Source of the DNA: Stutzerimonas decontaminans
Lineage (GTDB): Bacteria > Pseudomonadota > Gammaproteobacteria > Pseudomonadales > Pseudomonadaceae
Direction of reading: 5' to 3'
Assembly (NCBI RefSeq): GCF_000661915.1
Contig: NZ_CP007509.1
Coordinates: 2,046,001-2,110,000 of the forward strand
DNA: 64,000 bases
Shown: positions 16,099 to 25,984 of the stretch, piece by piece
Position numbering within the stretch: the stretch's first letter is position 1
How the letters are laid out: the number at the start of each line of letters is the position of its first letter
The notes under the pieces: model-generated
The model's input: the letters and a program-made list of their open reading frames with translations, nothing else
What the model was told of the DNA's origin: nothing
The model's database searches: none
Translations under genes and position numbers: made by a program

Positions 16099-17772
16099 AT
16101 GAGTCGTACTCCACCCATTCAGGTTGTAGATCTCTTTGCCGGCCCCGGCGGTCTCGGGGAAGGCTTTTCTTCGCATGGCAGCGGTGAAACCTTCGAGATC
16201 AGGGTTTCCGCCGAGATGGAGGCCTCCGCCCGGTCGACGCTGCGTCTGCGGGCATTCTACCGTCTGCTCAGGCGCGACAAGCCGGAGGCTCTGGACGACT
16301 ATTACGACTTCTGCGAAACCGCAAACGCGAGTCAGCCCCATACGGCGAGATCGCGCGATGCCTGGATGCAGGCGGATCATGAGGCCCAGCAGCTAGAGCT
16401 CGGAACGGAGGAGGGCAATGCCAGGCTCGACAGGATGCTGGAGTCGAGACTGGATGAAACCAAGCCCTGGGTTCTGATCGGGGGCCCGCCGTGTCAGGCC
16501 TACTCGATTGTCGGCCGCGCAAGAAACCGCGGCAAGCTCGACTACCGGGCAGAGGATGACCGGCGCCATTTCCTGTACCTTGAGTATCTCCGGATCATTC
16601 AGAGCAAGCGACCGGCGGTCTTCGTAATGGAGAACGTGAAAGGCATTCTCTCGTCCCGCGTGGCGGGAGAGCGGATCTTCCCCAAGATCCTCAAGGACCT
16701 GTCGGATCCGGAAGCCGCGCTGGGATTGAGCACCAGCGGGCCCAAGTACCGGATCTGTTCGCTGGTAGCGGACTACGTGTACGAGAATGGTGCCGATGCC
16801 GACAGCATCGAGCCGGAGAACTTCATCATTCGGGCAGAGGACTACGGCGTTCCGCAGGCGCGACATCGGGTGATCCTGCTTGGCGTTTCCGAGGAGTACG
16901 TCGGCGCGCTCGGCGACCATCAGCTCGAGCCGGCGGCCGGTCCGTCAATCGAACAGGTAATCGGACGGCTCCCGCCACTCAGAAGCACGCTGACGCGTCT
17001 GAAGGACTCGCCGGACGCCTGGGCTGCGGTGATCCGGGACCATCTCCGCGAGCTGCATCGCGAATGTCGATTGCGGGTTTCCGAGATGCCCGAGCGGGTA
17101 AGGCTCGCATCGATGCTCGGCATACTTGCAGACACCTACTCCTCGAACTCGATGTCCAGCGGTGCGCTTCGCGTTCTCAAGCGGGGGGATTGTGACGGCG
17201 TTACCGGAACCCGGCTCGACGGGTGGCTGGGAGACGAGCGGTTGCGCTACTGGCTGAATCACGAGGCCCGGGGCCACATGAGTTCGGACCTGCGGCGTTA
17301 TGTCTACGCGGCGGCGTTTGCCGAAACCTACCAGTATTCGCCCAAGGGCCATCGCGACTTCGACCTTCCCGGTCTCGAGCCCGATCACAAGAACTGGAAA
17401 AGTGGAAAGTTCAGCGACCGTTTCCGTGTTCAGCGAAAGGGTTATCCGTCGACCACGATTACCAGCCACATCGCAAAGGACGGTCACTACTTCATCCATT
17501 ACGATCCCCGGCAGTGCAGAAGCCTCACGGTTCGCGAGGCCGCCAGGCTTCAGACGTTTCCGGACAACTACTTCTTCCTCGGGAACCGCACGCAGCAGTT
17601 TCATCAGGTAGGCAATGCGGTGCCGCCGCTTCTGGCGCACCAGATAGCCGACGTGGTCGCACGCATCATCGGTGCCGGGAAGGCGCGCGCGATCGGCGCC
17701 GAATCACATGCAGACAGGGAGTCCAGCCTTGCATTCCACCTTCAAGAGTCGAAGTGCGCCGCCCAGGGCTAG
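16099..17772 (+). CDS. dcm: DNA (cytosine-5) methyltransferase
   Basis: A 557-residue C5 methyltransferase. Motif I is VVDLFAGPGGLGEGF at residues 9-23, the catalytic motif GGPPCQAYS has Cys132, motif VI is ENVKG near 176, motif VIII is QARHRV near 255, and motif X is GNAVPPLLA near 510. The start ATG 16099 puts motif I at the usual place. A long variable target-recognition region lies between 290 and 480. It should methylate cytosine and protect self DNA from the associated nucleases. Its 3' end overlaps the following MORC-like gene by 65 bp, tying it to that restriction-like cluster. Confidence 0.95.
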   Translation: MSRTPPIQVVDLFAGPGGLGEGFSSHGSGETFEIRVSAEMEASARSTLRLRAFYRLLRRDKPEALDDYYDFCETANASQPHTARSRDAWMQADHEAQQLELGTEEGNARLDRMLESRLDETKPWVLIGGPPCQAYSIVGRARNRGKLDYRAEDDRRHFLYLEYLRIIQSKRPAVFVMENVKGILSSRVAGERIFPKILKDLSDPEAALGLSTSGPKYRICSLVADYVYENGADADSIEPENFIIRAEDYGVPQARHRVILLGVSEEYVGALGDHQLEPAAGPSIEQVIGRLPPLRSTLTRLKDSPDAWAAVIRDHLRELHRECRLRVSEMPERVRLASMLGILADTYSSNSMSSGALRVLKRGDCDGVTGTRLDGWLGDERLRYWLNHEARGHMSSDLRRYVYAAAFAETYQYSPKGHRDFDLPGLEPDHKNWKSGKFSDRFRVQRKGYPSTTITSHIAKDGHYFIHYDPRQCRSLTVREAARLQTFPDNYFFLGNRTQQFHQVGNAVPPLLAHQIADVVARIIGAGKARAIGAESHADRESSLAFHLQESKCAAQG

Positions 17773-19228
17773 CGCGATGATCGAGGCGTTGCGCGGCCTC
17801 GGTTACAACACCCAGACCGCGCTCGCCGACATCATCGACAACAGCATTGCCGCCGGCGCGACGGAAGTTCGAATCGATTTCGTCTGGGCCGAGCGGGATA
17901 GCCGCATCCTGTGCCTCGACAGCGGCTCGGGAATGTCCGCCGCCCAGCTGGATCGCGCAATGAGACTGGGTGAGCGCAGTCCGCTCGAGGAAAGGGCGGA
18001 GAGCGATCTCGGCCGCTTCGGCCTGGGTCTCAAGACCGCATCGTTTTCCCAGTGCCGACGCCTGACGGTTGCGACGATGGGGGCCGACGGACTCCAGTCG
18101 CTTCGCTGGGATCTGGATTACCTGGCAAGCAGTACCGATGACGGCTGGCATCTGCTCGAAGGTCCCCACCCGGGTTCGGAAGGCTTTCTGGAGAGTCTTT
18201 CCGGCGTTACGAGCGGAACGCTGGTGCTATGGGAAGATCTGGATCGGATAGTCACGCCCGGAACGACCGTGCAGGATTTTCTCGACCTTGCGGATCGGGT
18301 CGAACAGCATCTCGGCATGGTGTTTCACCGTTTCCTGGAGGGAAGTCGACCGAGGCTGAAGATCCTTCTGAACGGGGCTCCCGTCAAGCCATGGGATCCG
18401 TTCATGACCGACCATCCCGGGAAACCGTACAACCCCCCGGTTTTCAGGCATCCGAGTCTTAGCGGCATTGAGGCGGAATGCCATGTGCTGCCGCACAAGG
18501 ACATGCTTGCGCCGGAGGCCTTCGAGCGTCTTGCCGGTCCGGAAGGGTGGACCGCGCAGCAGGGCTTCTACGTCTATCGCAATGAGCGGCTTCTGGTCGC
18601 GGGCAGCTGGCTGGGACTTGGTACCGGTCGCGCCTGGACCAAGGATGAGGCCCATCGGCTCGCCAGAATACGTCTGGACATTCCGAATTCGGCAGACGCG
18701 GACTGGAAGATCGACATTCGCAAGTCGACGGCGAGGCCGCCGGTGTATCTGCGCCAGTGGCTGACCGGTCTGGCAGAGGCGACCCGCTCTCGAGCGCGCA
18801 GGGCGTTTGCACATCGGGGGCGGCCGACGCTGATCGGCAACAGGCAGGTGGTGGAGGCCTGGAAGGTCGAAAGGCTGGCGGGCGGAATGCGCTATCGGAT
18901 CGATCCGGAGCATCCGGCCGTCAGGGCCGTACTCGACGAGGCGGGGCCGCTTCTTCCGATGGTTCGTGCCATGCTGCGCGTGATCGAGGAGTCCGTGCCG
19001 GTACAGCGAATCTGGATCGACACGGCCGAAAACCGCGACACCCCCCGTACGGGCTTCGACCAGAGTCCGCCCGACGAAGCGCGCGAGGTGCTGCTGATCA
19101 TGTACCGCAACATGATCGAGCGAAAGGGGTACTCCCCGGCAGCGGCCCGCGAGCTGCTGAGGTCGACCGAGCCGTTCCATGCCTTCCCCGCACTGATCGA
19201 TGGGCTGCCAGACAGTCTGAAGGAGTAG
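17708..19228 (+). CDS. GHKL ATPase, MORC/MutL-like (Mza-type system)
   Basis: A 506-residue GHKL-fold ATPase. The N box reads ALADIIDNSIAAGAT (39-53), the G1 box LDSGSGM, and the G2 box GRFGLGLKTASFSQ. The ribosomal-S5-like and C-terminal parts follow. MutL-like ATPases of this kind occur in restriction-modification-related operons with Z1, PD-(D/E)XK and AIPR genes (MORC-type systems; the Mza defence system carries the same set). The start at 17708 lies inside the methyltransferase gene; ATG 17777, just after its stop, is an alternative but would trim residues usual in relatives. The Z1 gene follows after six bases. Confidence 0.85.
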   Translation: MQTGSPALHSTFKSRSAPPRASAMIEALRGLGYNTQTALADIIDNSIAAGATEVRIDFVWAERDSRILCLDSGSGMSAAQLDRAMRLGERSPLEERAESDLGRFGLGLKTASFSQCRRLTVATMGADGLQSLRWDLDYLASSTDDGWHLLEGPHPGSEGFLESLSGVTSGTLVLWEDLDRIVTPGTTVQDFLDLADRVEQHLGMVFHRFLEGSRPRLKILLNGAPVKPWDPFMTDHPGKPYNPPVFRHPSLSGIEAECHVLPHKDMLAPEAFERLAGPEGWTAQQGFYVYRNERLLVAGSWLGLGTGRAWTKDEAHRLARIRLDIPNSADADWKIDIRKSTARPPVYLRQWLTGLAEATRSRARRAFAHRGRPTLIGNRQVVEAWKVERLAGGMRYRIDPEHPAVRAVLDEAGPLLPMVRAMLRVIEESVPVQRIWIDTAENRDTPRTGFDQSPPDEAREVLLIMYRNMIERKGYSPAAARELLRSTEPFHAFPALIDGLPDSLKE

Positions 19229-19234
19229 TACGCA

Positions 19235-22075
19235 ATGTCCGACGACAACAAATGGAGCGTGGTGAAGTTCGTCCAGGAAATGCTTGCCGGGGAGGCGGAC
19301 AAGTCGGCGATCACCCCGACACTGATTTCCGGGAAGATCGACATGGTCCTGGCGCTGATGCCCCAATGGGGGGCCGGCCTTGACCGCGCGGCGGTGACCG
19401 AGGAGCTGATCCGACGGTTCAGCATCTGGGTCGGGGACGATTCCTCGCTTGTCGATACGGCCGGTCACATTCCGTGGCTGACCCCCGAGCGAAAGGCCGA
19501 CTGGCGCTACTGGCGACGGTACCGGGAGTGGCAGGAGCAGAAGCTGTCCTGGGAGATTGCCGAGAAGCTCGATCGGAGCACCGACAGCATTCTTTCGAAA
19601 CTGGAAGACCCGCGCCGTGACGGCCACTGGGATCGCAGGGGCATGGTGGTTGGTCACGTCCAGTCGGGCAAGACCGGCAGCTATACCGGTCTCATCTGCA
19701 AGGCTGCCGATGCCGGCTACAAGATCATCATCGTTCTTGCAGGTCTGCACAACAACCTGAGGGCCCAGACGCAGATGCGGCTGGACGAGGGCTTTCTCGG
19801 GTACGAGAGCAGTCCGGTGGAGGGGGCCGGCAATGTCGCCATTGGGGTCGGAAAGATCGATTCGTCAGCTGCACTCCGCCCACAATACGTGACCAACCGC
19901 TCCGAAACGGGCGATTTCAACACCAGGTTCGTGAGGAATCTCGGCGTGTCTCCCGAGCAGAAGCCGTGGCTGTTCGTCGTCAAGAAGAACAAGACGGTCC
20001 TGACCCGGCTGCTGGCGTGGATTCACAGGCACGTGGCCGAGAGCACGGACCCCGAAACCGGCCGGCCGCTCGTTACCCACCTTCCGCTTCTGGTAGTCGA
20101 CGACGAGGCGGACCACGCATCGGTTGATACGGGCGAAAATGTGGTCGACGAGAACGGGGCTCCGGATCTGGATCACCAGCCGACCGCCATCAACAGTCTC
20201 ATACGCCAGATACTTCATTCCTTTTCCCGCAAGGCCTACGTCGGCTACACGGCTACGCCGTTCGCAAACATCTACATCCATGAGCATGGCGAGACGGTGA
20301 AGGAAGGCCCCGATCTGTTTCCGGCGGCTTTCATTACCAATCTCGCTGCGCCCTCGAACTATGTGGGACCGTCCCGCGTCTTCGGGCTGGCCAGCGAAGA
20401 TGGCCGTTCCGGTGCACTCGATCTCGTTCGGTGCGTAAGCGACCAGTGCTCAAGGGACGGAAAATTCGGATGGATGCCGGTGAGCCACAAGAGCACGTAT
20501 GTACCCGCGATTGACGGTTGCGACCGGATACCCGATTCGCTGCAGGAAGCCATCAACGCCTTTATCCTCTCGTGCGCCATTCGACAGCTTCGAGGGCAGG
20601 GCGGCGAGCACAGCTCGATGCTCATCCACGTCACGCGCTTCAACCTGGTTCAGCAGCACGTCCACAGGCAGGTGGGCGACTATGTACTGCATCTCAGGCA
20701 GCGGCTGAGGCGTCGGATCGACCATGAGAAGTGCCTGAGCGCCCTTCGCGACCTCTGGAACAGGGATTTCGTTTCCACTACTGCCGCCATCGCAGCGCAG
20801 AGCGGTCTGGACACTCACTACTCGGCGGACGACTGGACTGCGATCGAGGCAATCCTGGCCGATGTGCTCGAGCAGATCGATGTCCGGATGATCAACGGAA
20901 CTGCCAAGGATGCGCTCGACTATGCGGACAGCCCTACGGGGCTGAAGGTAATAGCCATCGGCGGCGACAAGCTGGCACGGGGGCTTACCCTGGAGGGGCT
21001 CTGCGTGAGCTACTTCCTTCGCGCATCGAAGATGTACGACACGCTGATGCAGATGGGCCGCTGGTTTGGCTATCGGCCCGGCTATCTGGACCTGTGCCGG
21101 CTGTACACCACGGACGATCTGGTGGAGTGGTTCGAGCACATCGCGGATGCAGCCGAGGAACTCAGGGCCGAGTTCGACTACATGATCGAAAGTGGACTGA
21201 CGCCCCGCGACTACGGGCTGAAGGTCAAGTCGCATCCGGTGCTGATGGTGACGTCTCCGCTGAAGATGCGCACGGCCAGGACGCTATACCTTTCGTTCAG
21301 CGGCGAGGTGGTGGAAACGGTGGCCTTCTTCACGGATCGCGAGAAGGTGGAGCGCAATCTGGCAGCGTTCCGGACGCTCGAGGCCACCCTCGGGGCGGCA
21401 GGGGCAATTCCCGACCAGGACCGGGACGGCAGGACCGACAGCTGGAGCGGTGCCTGCTGGCGCGGCGCATCCGCGCAGCCGGTAATAGAGTTCCTCCGTT
21501 CCTACGAGACCCATCCGGACTCCCGGAAGGTACGAAGCGATCTGCTGGCCGACTTCGTCGATGAAATGAGCCGTGCCGGCGAGCTCACCGAGTGGACGGT
21601 AGCGGTTGTCGGCGGCGGCGTGGAGAGGATCGAAGTCGTCGGAGGGCAGGAGGTGAGGAGGATGAAGCGACAGAACAATGCGTCCGAACCGGAGAAATAT
21701 TCGATCGGGCGTCTGCTGTCGCCAAAGGACGAGGCACTGGATCTGGATGAGGCAAGCTGGTTGGCAGCGCTCGAGCTGACTCGAAAAAACTGGAAGCCCG
21801 ATCCGGGACGGTCGAGGGGACGAACGCTGCCGGATAGCCCGAGTGGGCCGTATCTAAGGCGCATCAGGGGGCTCGGTGGCGAAGGCATTCCGCCACATCC
21901 CGAACGCGGGCTGCTCCTGATCTCGCTGCTGGATCCAAAAGACTCCGGAATTGCGAACCTCGACCAGCCGGTGGTTGCGTTCGCCATCAGCTTCCCTTCC
22001 AGCAGCAAGGGCAAGTCAGTGCCCTATGTCGTCACCAACCTTCTTTGGGAGCAGCAGTATGGCGGCAGCGACTAG
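19235..22075 (+). CDS. Z1-domain P-loop ATPase (Mza-type system)
   Basis: A 946-residue protein. Walker A is GHVQSGKTGSY near residue 147, Walker B LLVVDDEADHASV near 285, and a helicase-like motif III is GYTATPFANIYIHE. The Z1 domain proper holds IAIGGDKLARGLTLEGLCVSYF, then MQMGRWFGYRPGYLDL near 605. Z1 proteins are predicted nucleic-acid translocases that work with MORC-type ATPases. It follows the GHKL gene by six bases and overlaps the next gene by 17 bp. Confidence 0.9.
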   Translation: MSDDNKWSVVKFVQEMLAGEADKSAITPTLISGKIDMVLALMPQWGAGLDRAAVTEELIRRFSIWVGDDSSLVDTAGHIPWLTPERKADWRYWRRYREWQEQKLSWEIAEKLDRSTDSILSKLEDPRRDGHWDRRGMVVGHVQSGKTGSYTGLICKAADAGYKIIIVLAGLHNNLRAQTQMRLDEGFLGYESSPVEGAGNVAIGVGKIDSSAALRPQYVTNRSETGDFNTRFVRNLGVSPEQKPWLFVVKKNKTVLTRLLAWIHRHVAESTDPETGRPLVTHLPLLVVDDEADHASVDTGENVVDENGAPDLDHQPTAINSLIRQILHSFSRKAYVGYTATPFANIYIHEHGETVKEGPDLFPAAFITNLAAPSNYVGPSRVFGLASEDGRSGALDLVRCVSDQCSRDGKFGWMPVSHKSTYVPAIDGCDRIPDSLQEAINAFILSCAIRQLRGQGGEHSSMLIHVTRFNLVQQHVHRQVGDYVLHLRQRLRRRIDHEKCLSALRDLWNRDFVSTTAAIAAQSGLDTHYSADDWTAIEAILADVLEQIDVRMINGTAKDALDYADSPTGLKVIAIGGDKLARGLTLEGLCVSYFLRASKMYDTLMQMGRWFGYRPGYLDLCRLYTTDDLVEWFEHIADAAEELRAEFDYMIESGLTPRDYGLKVKSHPVLMVTSPLKMRTARTLYLSFSGEVVETVAFFTDREKVERNLAAFRTLEATLGAAGAIPDQDRDGRTDSWSGACWRGASAQPVIEFLRSYETHPDSRKVRSDLLADFVDEMSRAGELTEWTVAVVGGGVERIEVVGGQEVRRMKRQNNASEPEKYSIGRLLSPKDEALDLDEASWLAALELTRKNWKPDPGRSRGRTLPDSPSGPYLRRIRGLGGEGIPPHPERGLLLISLLDPKDSGIANLDQPVVAFAISFPSSSKGKSVPYVVTNLLWEQQYGGSD

Positions 22076-23072
22076 CAGGGAGATCGAGGCGGTCTGGCGA
22101 GCACTGTCGGGCAACCGGTCGACGCCGGGGTGGCATTCGATCGAGCTTCTCGGTACCGGCAGCTTCCGCGTCAGGGCCGCCCGGCATTCGCCCGGCAACG
22201 AGGAGGCCGTTCTCGTTGGCTTCTCGAAGACCAGAGTTGCCCCGAATGCTCAGCTTCCCCAAGGCCGCGGCTTTCGCATGGAGCGGGCGACACTGGGCGA
22301 GGCGGGAGGGACGCATCAATGGCTTTCGGTTGTTCGGCAGCCCGCCGGAAGTCTCGAGCTTTTCGCGGCGGTCGCGGCCGACATCTGTGGACTGGTCCTT
22401 TCTCTCGCAAGCCTTCCCGAGGAGGTCGTGTATCAGCGGCTGCTCGGGCGTGTGCGCGGCTGGCAGGAGTTCATGCGCAGGGGGACCGAGGGGCTGGGTG
22501 CCGAAGCCGAGCTGGGACTGGTCGGGGAAATCCATGTGTTGCGGGATCTTCTTGACGAGGGAATGCCGCTCTTCACGGCCGTGGATGGCTGGAAGGGCCC
22601 TCTGGACGGACTGCACGACTTCCGGCTTGGAAGCGGGGCCATCGAAGTCAAGTCCACCCTGGCCGCCGAGGGGTTCCCAATCCGCATCGCATCACTGGAT
22701 CAGCTTGACGATGCCCAGTGTTCCCCGCTGCATCTGTGTGCGTTGCGGTTCGCTCAGGATGACGCTGGTGCCTCGCTGCCCGAGCTTGTGATGCAGTTGC
22801 GCAACCGCCTGGATCCCGACCCGACAGCGCTGAGGTTGTTCGAGCGGGCGCTGGACCATGTCGGTTATCTGGACATGCATGCCGAAGGCTATACCCGACG
22901 CTTCTCCGTCATCGAGGTTCGACTTCATCTCGTGAACGGCGAGTTTCCCCGCCTGACGCCCTGCAACGTGCCGCCTGCCGTGCGACGCGCAAGCTACGAT
23001 CTCGACCTCGGTCTCGTCCCGGCCGGCAAGGACAACCTTGCGGCGGTGCTGGCCCAACTTGGAGCTGTCTGA
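22059..23072 (+). CDS. PD-(D/E)XK motif protein (DUF4420 family)
   Basis: A 337-residue protein from ATG 22059, which has GGAG upstream and overlaps the Z1 gene. The nuclease core is visible: AELGLVGEIHVLRDLL near residue 145, GPLDGLHDFRLGSGAIEVKSTLAAEG near 180 with the Asp and Glu-x-Lys, then SLDQLDD. The family (DUF4420) is restricted to Z1/AIPR operons and is the likely effector nuclease. The stop overlaps the AIPR start by one base (TGATG), so the two are translationally coupled. Confidence 0.85.
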   Translation: MAAATSREIEAVWRALSGNRSTPGWHSIELLGTGSFRVRAARHSPGNEEAVLVGFSKTRVAPNAQLPQGRGFRMERATLGEAGGTHQWLSVVRQPAGSLELFAAVAADICGLVLSLASLPEEVVYQRLLGRVRGWQEFMRRGTEGLGAEAELGLVGEIHVLRDLLDEGMPLFTAVDGWKGPLDGLHDFRLGSGAIEVKSTLAAEGFPIRIASLDQLDDAQCSPLHLCALRFAQDDAGASLPELVMQLRNRLDPDPTALRLFERALDHVGYLDMHAEGYTRRFSVIEVRLHLVNGEFPRLTPCNVPPAVRRASYDLDLGLVPAGKDNLAAVLAQLGAV

Positions 23073-24886
23073 TGGAACTTCTGGACTTTCTTCTCGACAC
23101 GCAGGCCTCCATACGGGACGAGGTCGCAAAGGAACTCGTTCCCGGCGAGGCTCCCGTTCCTGCGGAAGCCGTGTTTTCCTCTCACATCATGACCCACATG
23201 GCCGACCAGGGCATTACGTTCGAGCCCACGTCGTGCCACTACGAGGCAAAAATCGGCAACAGCAAGGTAAAGGTCAGCGGTTACGCGGTTTCCGATACGA
23301 CGGATGAACGGGGCAACCCGGACAGACTGGATCTGTTTGTAAGCCTCTACCGCGGAGCCGAAACGCTTGAGCAGATCCCTGATGCGGAGGTCGGGAGGGC
23401 TGCCAGGCTTGGACTGCAGTTTCTGAAGTTCTCGGCCTCGGGAAAGCTGTCGCGGGAGCTGGACGAGACCAACGACGTCTATCCGCTTGTGGTCGAGGTT
23501 GAACGGATATTCGAGTCACTGGACGACATTCGGATCTTCGTCATCACCGATGCGCTTGCGAAGACGAGAGCCTATGCGCCTCAGGCTGTCGAGGGAAAAC
23601 AGGTCCGGCTGGAAATCATGGACCTGCAGCGGCTGTACAACCACTGGCAGCAGGGCCGGGCGCGCGATGAACTCGTGGTGAACTTCCGCGATCTGTGCGG
23701 GACGGCCCTGCCCAGCGTCTGGGTGCCCGGCGGGGAAGGGGACGAATACGACTATGCGCTGACGGCCATACCGGGCGAGGCATTGCGTCATCTGTACGAC
23801 AGGTTCGGCCCCCGAATACTCGAGGCCAACGTTCGTTCTTTTCTGGGCGTGAGCAGCAAGGGCGTCAACAAGGGGATTCGGGATACCCTGCGGGATTATC
23901 CTGATCGGTTCATGGCCTACAACAACGGGATCGTTGTCGTGGCGGACGCCGCTCAGCTGGATCGCGCGTCCGACGGATCCGTTGGGATTCTCTGGCTGCA
24001 GGGCATGCAGATCGTCAACGGAGGCCAGACCACCGCATCCATCTACTTTGCGAAAAAGAAGAACGCCGATATCGACCTGAGCAATGTCCGCGTTCCCGCC
24101 AAGATCATCGTGCTGCGTGACGGGCAGGCCGATGACGAGGAGCTGATTGCGAACATCTCCCGATATGCCAACAGCCAGAACGTCGTAAGACAGTCCGATC
24201 TGTCCGCGAACAAGCCGTTCCACCGGGAACTCGAGCGAATCTCCATGCGGACCTACTGCCCGGACGGCGTTGGGCGATGGTTCTATGAGCGATCTGCGGG
24301 CAGCTACAAGGTCATGCTGGAGAAGGAGGCGGCGACGCCGGCACAGCGCCGGAAGCTCCAGGCCGCCATTCCGCCCTATCGTCGCCTCACAAAGCCGGAC
24401 CTGGCCAAGTATCTGTTCGCCTGGGAACAGAAACCCCATGTGGTAAGCCTTGGAAGCCAGAAAAACTTTCAGGCTTTCATGGATTCGCTTGCCGACCGGG
24501 AGCTGGCCGGCGAGAACGTGGTTCCGGATCAGGACGACTTCAAGCGGATGATTGCCAAGGCGATTCTGTTCAAGGCCGCCCACAAGACGATTCGTCCGCT
24601 TTTTCCGGCGTTCCAGGCGAACATCACCGCCTATACGGTCTCGATACTCGCCATGAAGGCCGAAGACCGCTTCGACTTTCGGCGTGTCTGGCAGGAGCAA
24701 GCGATATCGCCTCAGCTCCAGCGGCAGATTGCCGACTGGGCGGTCGAGGTCAACGAGGCGCTGCATCGCGGGTCCGGCGGCAGGATGATCTCGGAGTGGG
24801 CCAAGAAGCCCGAGTGCTGGACCAGAACGAGGGATGCCGACTACTCGCCCCTGCAGCAGGGCATACCGGAGATCCTCGGTGCCTGA
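23072..24886 (+). CDS. AIPR-family protein (Mza-type system)
   Basis: A 604-residue protein with the AIPR (abortive infection phage resistance) core. It reads PDRFMAYNNGIVVVADAA near 290, IVNGGQTTASIYFAKKK near 320, then ELIANISRYANSQNVVRQSD near 360. Family members were first linked to phage resistance and are standard parts of MORC/Z1 operons; the biochemical role is unknown. It closes the tightly packed part of the operon (gap to HNH 76 bp). Confidence 0.9.
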   Translation: MELLDFLLDTQASIRDEVAKELVPGEAPVPAEAVFSSHIMTHMADQGITFEPTSCHYEAKIGNSKVKVSGYAVSDTTDERGNPDRLDLFVSLYRGAETLEQIPDAEVGRAARLGLQFLKFSASGKLSRELDETNDVYPLVVEVERIFESLDDIRIFVITDALAKTRAYAPQAVEGKQVRLEIMDLQRLYNHWQQGRARDELVVNFRDLCGTALPSVWVPGGEGDEYDYALTAIPGEALRHLYDRFGPRILEANVRSFLGVSSKGVNKGIRDTLRDYPDRFMAYNNGIVVVADAAQLDRASDGSVGILWLQGMQIVNGGQTTASIYFAKKKNADIDLSNVRVPAKIIVLRDGQADDEELIANISRYANSQNVVRQSDLSANKPFHRELERISMRTYCPDGVGRWFYERSAGSYKVMLEKEAATPAQRRKLQAAIPPYRRLTKPDLAKYLFAWEQKPHVVSLGSQKNFQAFMDSLADRELAGENVVPDQDDFKRMIAKAILFKAAHKTIRPLFPAFQANITAYTVSILAMKAEDRFDFRRVWQEQAISPQLQRQIADWAVEVNEALHRGSGGRMISEWAKKPECWTRTRDADYSPLQQGIPEILGA

Positions 24887-24962
24887 ACATAGGTCGGACC
24901 AATAACGGTGGGCCTGCCGGCCTGCACCGAGATTGAGCTGTGGGGCGAGAGGAGAGGTGAGA

Positions 24963-25775
24963 ATGGAACTAAAAGGAACGCTGGACCTGTTTCGACTGGC
25001 CCCTGGAGATTGCGTATCGAAGCGCAATCTCTTCGACCTCATTCAGCATTCGAAGGTGGCGGGCTCCAGCTTCTGGAGTGGCGAGGACCTGAAAATCGGG
25101 AACACGCCGCAACAGGGAATCAACTGGGTTGGGGCCCTGCCGGCATGTCGAGCCGTCATCCTGAAGACGCGACCGGGGGCATACGCGGACGATGGATGGT
25201 CGGACAATGAGAAGACCGCCTACCACTATTCATTCAAGGCCCGCGATGGCGTCATTTCACATGCCGAGAAGGCGAACGCCGTTCTGATCCATCAGCCCGT
25301 GTACCGATATCCGATCCTTCTTTTTACGGAGGCTGGGAGCTCCTGGTCATACGAAGGGGCGTTCGACGTTTCGGCCATTGACGATCGATTCGTAGTACTT
25401 GTCAGGAATCGCATGATCGTTGAATCGGACACGAGCCTTTCGGAAGAGGGGGCCGACTACCGGGAGGGTGGCCTAAGGTATGTAACGCACCTCATGGCAG
25501 AACGGAACAGAGAAGTCGTCAGGGCGCTGAAGGGTCGCTTCACCTCGGAGTGCGAAATCTGCCGTCAACGCTTCTCGGCGCGCTATGGCGTCGAGTGTAT
25601 AGAGGCGCACCACAAAATGCCCATATCAACCTATTCCTCGGAGCACGCCGTAAGGTTCGAGGATCTCGCTCTGCTCTGCCCGAACTGTCATCGCGCGGTG
25701 CACATTTACATGAAGAAATGGGATCTCGAGTACCCGGAAATTTGCGAAAGATTGGTGGGCTGGCTTGCAGGATAA
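24963..25775 (+). CDS. HNH endonuclease downstream of the AIPR gene
   Basis: A 270-residue protein read from ATG 24963 with GAGGAGAGG just upstream. The C-terminal 75 residues are a zinc-bound HNH domain: CEICRQRF, CIEAHHKMPIS, then LALLCPNCHRAVH. The first 180 residues (about 30-120: SSFWSGEDLKIGNTPQQGINWVG, YADDGWSDNEKTAYHYSFKA) resemble reader domains fused to HNH enzymes that restrict modified DNA, but no exact family was identified. It may be an optional nuclease of the Mza-like cluster or an independent restriction enzyme. Confidence 0.8.
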   Translation: MELKGTLDLFRLAPGDCVSKRNLFDLIQHSKVAGSSFWSGEDLKIGNTPQQGINWVGALPACRAVILKTRPGAYADDGWSDNEKTAYHYSFKARDGVISHAEKANAVLIHQPVYRYPILLFTEAGSSWSYEGAFDVSAIDDRFVVLVRNRMIVESDTSLSEEGADYREGGLRYVTHLMAERNREVVRALKGRFTSECEICRQRFSARYGVECIEAHHKMPISTYSSEHAVRFEDLALLCPNCHRAVHIYMKKWDLEYPEICERLVGWLAG

Positions 25776-25984
25776 TTCACGTCAGCTCGACCGGCGAGCT
25801 GCTCCAAGTAACTGGAGAACGCCGACATTGGAGGGGCGGGCAGAAACTCCAGTTCCGAGCCGGCTTCAGCAGACGCTTTATCGCTCAAGCCGCTTGGAGC
25901 CAGAGCAGAGTTACTTTTCCGCGGTGGCACCAGTGCGAGGAACAATCGGCGGCCTCCCGCTGCGTCATGCACCGAGCCATGCCA

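Noticed and set aside
18227..19750. Minus-strand frame of about 500 codons opposite the MORC-like and Z1 genes
   Set aside because: Both plus-strand genes have clear domain motifs across this stretch; the minus frame has none.
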